NCBI GenBank assembly: GCA_023974075.1
Contig: CM043803.1
Location: 3,817,495-3,881,494 of the forward strand
Source of the DNA: Chaenocephalus aceratus
Lineage: Eukaryota > Chordata > Actinopteri > Perciformes > Channichthyidae
DNA: 64,000 nucleotides
Reading direction: 5' to 3'
Shown: positions 1 through 64,000 of the stretch, piece after piece
How positions within the stretch are numbered: position 1 is the first letter of the stretch
How the letters are laid out: every line of letters begins with the position of its first letter
Translations under genes and position numbers: made by a program
The notes under the pieces: model-generated
What the model was told of the DNA's origin: nothing
Database searches by the model: none
The model's input: only the letters and a program-made list of their open reading frames with translations

Positions 1-1056
<1,056 letters not shown>

Positions 1057-1059
1057 ATA

Positions 1060-1155
1060 AGTACGCAGGTTTGAATCCAGCCTACTTGGCATTGCAACCC
1101 CAACATTGTATCAATATAATAAAGGCACTCCCTTGCCAAAAAAAAATAATATTTA
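1060..1155. repeat. truncated tRNA-derived SINE-like tail
   Basis: A B-box-like ggtttgaatcc is followed by aataaaggca...ccaaaaaaaaataat, which resembles the 3' tail of a common fish SINE. It is short and diverged, with no A box seen. Confidence 0.4.
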
Positions 1156-1195
1156 CTTGTCACACTAGTACACGGGTTAAGAATGTAGTCCAAAC

Positions 1196-2547
<1,352 letters not shown>

Positions 2548-2555
2548 GTCCAAAC

Positions 2556-9329
<6,774 letters not shown>

Positions 9330-9378
9330 CATGTTGTCCTCTCCTGTCTCTATATGTGTGTACGCTTTCTGCTCCCAG

Positions 9379-59265
<49,887 letters not shown>

Positions 59266-59740
59266 TGGCCCGCCTGTGATTGGTTGAGTGGACTGGGGTG
59301 TGTTAGTGGGAGTGAGAGGAGAAAAATATTTAGCTTGACAGGATATGATGCTGAACATTTGTGTATGTGACATGGACAAACCTAAAGAACTCATCAGAGA
59401 GAGAGAAAACGCGTAGGAGATTAGACATTATCTTAAACAAGAAGAATAACTGACATTGAGAAGCGATTCTTTCATTATCATAAACCGTCACACACGGGAT
59501 AACAGGAGTTCTAATACTGAATCAAAGACCAGTGCACTTCCAAAACGTCACGTGGCACAAAGTCCCACCAGGTGAACACATCGGGTGGGACTACAGGAGT
59601 GAAAGTACTCATCATCGGACTCTTCTCGTGGACTGTATCCATCTTCTGTTCTTTCAAAGTGTGCTCTTAACCGAGGTTGCTAGTAGGCTCTATTCTATGT
59701 AATACAATATTCTATGTTCAATACTGTACATTGCTCAGAA

Positions 59741-59746
59741 AATAAA
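59741..59746 (+). promoter_or_regulatory. proximal polyadenylation signal AATAAA
   Basis: This is a canonical hexamer 476 bp after the tanc2 stop. A second hexamer at 59956-59961 offers an alternative. Confidence 0.45.
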
Positions 59747-61751
59747 AATGGCTCAACAACTCAGTACTTAGAGAAAAATTACAATATTTATAATTAAGTT
59801 ATATATTGTACATAGAAAGAAAAGCATAGTTTGCGTTTGAATTGTATTTGTTAACCCTGCCTTTGTGTCCTACTGCTAGTCATATGGATGAGGAAATTAG
59901 ACCAGGGTAAGGAGGGACATGGAACAACTCTGAATGATATACTCACCTCTGTCATAATAAAAAAGAGTTTGTTGTGGCTTAATGCAAGAAAATGCAGATT
60001 ACTTTTAAATGTAAAATTACATTTGAAGATGTTTTGAAGTAAAATGTCATAATATAGCAACATGCCCAAATCTGATCCAACACGAGGTCTTCAAAAGTTG
60101 CGTTTTGTCCGACCAACAGTCCAAAATCCAACAATATTCAGTTAACAGTGCAACAAATCCTCATATTGTAAGCTAGAACAAGAGATGTGTTGAATTAATA
60201 GTAATATTGATATTATAATTGACTTACAATCAATGGTTTTTGACTCCCAGTTGCACAAAGTCATTAAAAACTTAACAAGAGTTTCACAAAGTGTATAAAA
60301 TAATGTTAAGATCGTAAAGTCTCGCTTTTATTTACAGGATAATGACCCTATCACAGACCTCATTAGCATCAAGGCTTTAATAACGTGTCCTGACATATTG
60401 GACTAGCTCCCTGTCAATAAGCAGCTTTGAATACTTGCTTACATGATGCAGAATTAATACAAACCTGGCTTGAAGATAGATTGCTATATTTAAGCGTAAA
60501 TGAATGCAGGTCATATGATGCAGAGGTGAATATATGATGTGATACATGAGTATCAAAGTTCCTCTCTGCCCCCCCTCCTCTGTGACAGTCTGTTCCTTAG
60601 AGAGAGTACAGTACATATGCTAGTGATGGGCTAATATGGATAGCGCTCAGCGATTAAAAGCAAGCAAATGCATACACGACCACCGTTACCGACCTCCCCC
60701 TTCCTCCTGCATATGTTTGTGTTGTTTCTTTTTACCCACAATGCATTTTTATTCCGCCACTTCTGCACTAAAAATGCCTGTTAAGTTCTAAACTAAGGGT
60801 GCACTTTATGTATTTTACTTACTTTGTTGTTATGATTGTTGAATTCGGAGAAAAGCGGGCGTGTGATCAGGCTGACCTCTGACCAGTGAGACTATCATAG
60901 ACAATAATAATATTATAATAATTATTATATGATTTACAAAGCAGTGATGAATGACAACATGAAGAGCAGCCAATGTTTTTAAACTGGTGAAGATGTATAG
61001 ACTTTCTAGCACAAGTTGTATATACTGACTCCTCTCGGGTTTGTGGGTGAAGCAGGTTTGTTTCAAGAGGCAAATCATATTTAAGAATCATAAAGGAAAT
61101 ATCCATTAAAGTCTCTAACTAAGCCAGTCTAATCCACTGGTCTTGCACACATCTTGAAATAAGGTCAAATCTACTGCAACAAAAAAGAAAATATGACTGA
61201 AGTTTCAGCGCCCAGAAAACTCCATATTTGGAGTTTAGGTGGTGGAAAAAGTGGAATAATGAGAATATCCAAGTTATTTGTATATGTGGGAAAAGTTATA
61301 GACCATTTGTCTGTAACGTTTTATTTTGGTTTCTCTGATAAAGAATATCTAAAGAGGTTTCACCGGAGAGATGCCCTACTTATCTTTACAGAAATGAAGG
61401 TATAAACTGTATTATACTTAATTTAAGAATACTTCTAAGATGAGGGTGTATGGTTTGAAGCTGTCTATGTATATTAGTTTGCTGTAAATAGTCTTATGCA
61501 TGTTATATTCTTTTCATGAGCTCGAGCAGAAACATGTATAGCGGTGTTCTGACCCTGGTGTGGTACGACGTCCGGATGAAGATAAGGAGACTGCTACTTG
61601 AACTGTCCTTATCATTTTCCTTCAACCCCACCAGACAAAAAGCAAACGGTTCCTTTTATTTTTATTTTAATGTATTTGCTTGCTGAGCAGAGTTCTCTTG
61701 TCTGTAAATGTGAGCTTTCAGATCGCTGTGATAAAAAGTTTAATTAAAAAC

Positions 61752-61757
61752 AATAAA
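61752..61757 (+). promoter_or_regulatory. distal polyadenylation signal AATAAA
   Basis: This is a canonical hexamer about 2.5 kb after the tanc2 stop. The GT-rich downstream element (gaatgtgttttt) fits a used cleavage site. Confidence 0.5.
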
Positions 61758-61780
61758 AAAGAATGTGTTTTTATCTCATG

Positions 61781-62671
61781 ATAACTGATTGTAATCTGTA
61801 CAGTCAAACCTATGTAATGGAGAAAAAAAAGAACATATTTATAAATGGTTACCAACTGAAACACGGCCTGCATGTCAGTCGTTTATTTTACTGAATAATT
61901 GTATACATACACGGATAATTTGGTGGATTTTGGTCCTCAAAACTAAATGTAACAGCAGTGTGACGACAGAGTACCAACCTTCTGTGCAATGCGACTCCCA
62001 GAAATACAGTATGTGTTATAGTGGTTCAATCATCTTTGACCTTTCAACCAAAGTAGCCGCACCTGTTTTGCCCAAATATGGTGTTTTTCCCCTGGATATG
62101 ATCAATCTAAGTCTTAATGTTTAATTGTGCACAGAATGTTAACTTATACCTAACATTGTGGACTTTCAAAATATGATTAACTCCCTCAAGTGACGTAGGC
62201 TAATGGCTTGAGGCTATATTTGCCGTTGCTCGCATAGCACACCTGAATGTCTGAAGCAAACTGTTGGTGGTTGAATTGCATTGTGGGTAATATATGCACC
62301 AGGTTTTGACAGGGACGGAGAGTGTAGAATAAACAAAGAAGGTATTTCAGATTCTGCTGCATTGTTATAGGAATGCATTGATAAACCCTTTTGACCTTTC
62401 TTAGGTAACATTAACCATTTCTAAATGTTCTTGAAGATCGTAAAGTCTCAATGATTGTAGGTTTGAAGTTTCTTGGCTGTTTTAACCATGTCTAGTATTT
62501 TCATGAACAATGGTCCTGACTTTCATGAAGAAAAACATTTTCTGATTCACCAGATATTTTCCTTCCTTGGCCTAATCTTTAAGTGCAAAGGATCAACAAG
62601 AGGTTTTTCTACAGCCTGGTAACCATCAAGAGCCAGACCCCGCCAAATTAGGTTTCAAAGTCAGGTAACAT
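61781..62671. other. intergenic gap between convergent tanc2 and g6pc3
   Basis: This is AT-rich sequence without a recognisable exon, RNA gene or repeat that I can name. One plus-strand AATAAA near 62328 could extend the tanc2 3' UTR. Confidence 0.5.
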
Positions 62672-62960
62672 TTTATTTGAGGCCTAATACCACCTTATCA
62701 ACACTTATTATTGCTGTATATAGATTCACTGCAAATGTGAAGAGAATTCAAATCAGATTCAACCCCAAGAATTCAGTAAAATGAAAGCCAAGAATGAAGG
62801 AGCATGAAGTAACAACCTGAAGACTAATGCCATGTGAATTATAAGAGAACAAAAACTAATTTGGAGTATCTACTGTAACACAACCATGAATTTGAAAATA
62901 GACAGACATTAAAGGTGCCTCCAGAAACCTAGAAGGAATCTAAAGTCCTTATTGTAGTTT
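62672..62960 (-). other. g6pc3: g6pc3 3' UTR with AATAAA
   Basis: The minus-strand hexamer AATAAA (plus-strand TTTATT at 62672-62677) lies 284 bp after the TAG stop, giving a short 3' UTR. The gene is convergent with tanc2, and about 0.9 kb separates the two predicted 3' ends. Confidence 0.5.
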
Positions 62961-63303
62961 CTAGTCCTTCTTCTTTTTGTGCGTGAAAAGGTAAACCAGT
63001 CCGGGCACCAGCACTATGACAACCTGAGGCACAATGATGAATTTGATGAAGAACAGGCTATAGAAGAGGCCTTGAGGTCGCACCGGGAGGGGCAGACGGT
63101 TGACGTGGTACAGTCCCATGGAGGAAATGGCCAGAGACAGAGCCCGGGGGGCCCAGGGCAGAGACCACCCTCCAGGCTTCCAGTACTGGGCCAGCCCCAA
63201 ACCCAGGAGGGCCCCGCAGTCTCGAGTCAGAGAGGAGAACGGGGCCGTGTCCAAACGGATCCACTCTGCATGGCTGCACCACTTCTTAGCCAAAGTAATA
63301 GAC
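62961..63303 (-). CDS. g6pc3: g6pc3-like, last coding exon (glucose-6-phosphatase catalytic subunit)
   Basis: On the minus strand an exon after the acceptor ctattccacag completes a Trp codon and reads [20 protein letters not shown], then [20 protein letters not shown] and later hydrophobic helices, ending HKKKKD and TAG. The family (G6PC1/2/3) is a nine-helix ER-membrane phosphohydrolase with its active site in the lumen, and this exon covers the last helices. [15 protein letters not shown] is closest to the G6PC3 form SLSRDSGAALGLG as I remember it, rather than G6PC1 or G6PC2. G6PC3 is ubiquitous and clears glucose-6-phosphate and 1,5-anhydroglucitol-6-phosphate. The C-terminal KKKD fits a dilysine (KKxx) ER-retrieval signal. 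The catalytic exons are not in view. Confidence 0.82.
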
Positions 63304-63408
63304 CTGTGGAATAGATAGAAACAAGAACAACGTACAGCTTCACCTCACAGAGCTTATTATACAATGATAAGACTCATCAATACACATACATGTTATAGAA
63401 AGACTCAC

Positions 63409-63550
63409 CAGGAGAGGTCCACTCCCAGCTGCTGCAGTCCAGCATGCAGCAGCAGAGTGCCGAGCAGCAGGCCCATGCTGAAGCTGAAGAAGAACAGCAG
63501 GGGGCGACCTTCAGGTACTCTGCGGCTCAGGACCACCCCCAGAATGAAGC
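63409..63550 (-). CDS. g6pc3: g6pc3-like, penultimate coding exon
   Basis: On the minus strand the acceptor is gttcttttgtaag and the donor gtgagt. It reads [20 protein letters not shown], then [20 protein letters not shown] and QLGVDLSW. It is in phase with the next exon through a split Trp codon. The LG(V/L)DLSW block before the last exon is typical of this family. The strongly hydrophobic stretch is a transmembrane helix. The upstream exons must lie beyond 64000, since 63551-64000 shows no further exon on this strand. Confidence 0.82.
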
Positions 63551-64000
63551 CTTACAAAAGAACTCAATAGGTTAAAATCTCCAAGGAAAATACCATGTTT
63601 GTTCTTTACTTGTATGGAAAATTACCTCCATGGTATGCTGAAATCTAATGTTAGACCATAGATCTACATTTAACCTAAAATATGTTTCCATTCCTTTAAA
63701 ACTGGTCTGAAAAGTGGATTAGACTACAGTGGGAATTGTTACAAATCAAAGAGTCCGATGTTTTATGGTAATTATGGACAGTTTTGAGTATTTCAGTGAT
63801 AATTCCATATTTAGAGTGGGGTTGTAAAAGGTACTATCAACAATATCCACATCACATCCGTATCCATAGTCAGTGTATAACCTACAGTAGATGGCCATCG
63901 GCACACCCCTGGTTTGAGAAACGGACAGAAGTACGCTAAGCAACGTTCTGCTGAGCATGCATCAATGTTTTTATGTACAATTATAAAGACAGAGGTGGAG

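Larger units (their letters stand above)
59266..61780 (+). other. tanc2: tanc2 3' UTR (extent inferred)
   Basis: There is no coding potential after the ESNV stop. The sequence turns AT-rich and contains three plus-strand AATAAA hexamers, at 59741, 59956 and 61752. The distal one would give a 3' UTR of about 2.5 kb, in keeping with the long 3' UTRs of neuronal scaffolds. The exact end is not visible from sequence alone. Confidence 0.6.

Noticed and set aside
1060..1155. tRNA gene
   Set aside because: Only a B-box-like motif is present, with no A box or cloverleaf; it fits a truncated SINE tail.
62961..63550. Assignment to g6pc1 or g6pc2
   Set aside because: The [15 protein letters not shown] block is closer to G6PC3. 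I keep moderate confidence because only two exons are in view.

Overview
This is vertebrate nuclear DNA, almost certainly from a teleost fish. It has short coding exons in AT-rich introns, GT-AG splice sites, very long (TG)n microsatellites, and several dispersed repeats and hAT-type DNA transposons typical of teleosts (probably a percomorph; this is inference). There are no operons, CRISPR arrays or prokaryotic signals.

The window is dominated by one plus-strand gene, tanc2 (tetratricopeptide repeat, ankyrin repeat and coiled-coil containing 2), a postsynaptic scaffold protein. I placed 25 constitutive coding exons between 9379 and 59265 by protein similarity, splice sites and phase continuity. 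Together they encode about 1,984 residues: a Ser-rich N-terminal region, a P-loop (STAND-like) ATPase module, a block of about ten ankyrin repeats, TPR repeats, and a long disordered Pro/Ser-rich tail ending in the PDZ ligand ESNV. The first coding exon(s) lie upstream of base 1. A long 3' UTR with several AATAAA signals follows. Two further short, phase-preserving candidate exons (39 nt at 36732 and 30 nt at 53700) look like alternative microexons.

At the right edge a second gene runs convergently on the minus strand. The last two coding exons of a glucose-6-phosphatase catalytic subunit, most like g6pc3, lie at 63409-63550 and 62961-63303.

Region by region: 1-9378 is the tail of a large tanc2 intron with two hAT-type elements and four giant (TG)n arrays, the last ending 49 bp before the first exon. 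9379-30302 holds exons 1-5 spread over long introns, including a three-level nest of hAT elements at 25642-28127 with intact target-site duplications at each level. 30303-37845 is an intron with three more giant (TG)n arrays and the 39-nt candidate exon. 37846-59265 is the denser exon part. 59266-62900 is 3' UTR and intergenic DNA. 62961-64000 is g6pc3.

The most interesting points are regulatory and structural, not a new protein system: eight very long TG tracts all on the sense strand of tanc2, one of them in a CFTR-exon-9-like position before a skippable exon; the two candidate microexons; the hAT nest; and a perfect 19-bp intronic inverted repeat.
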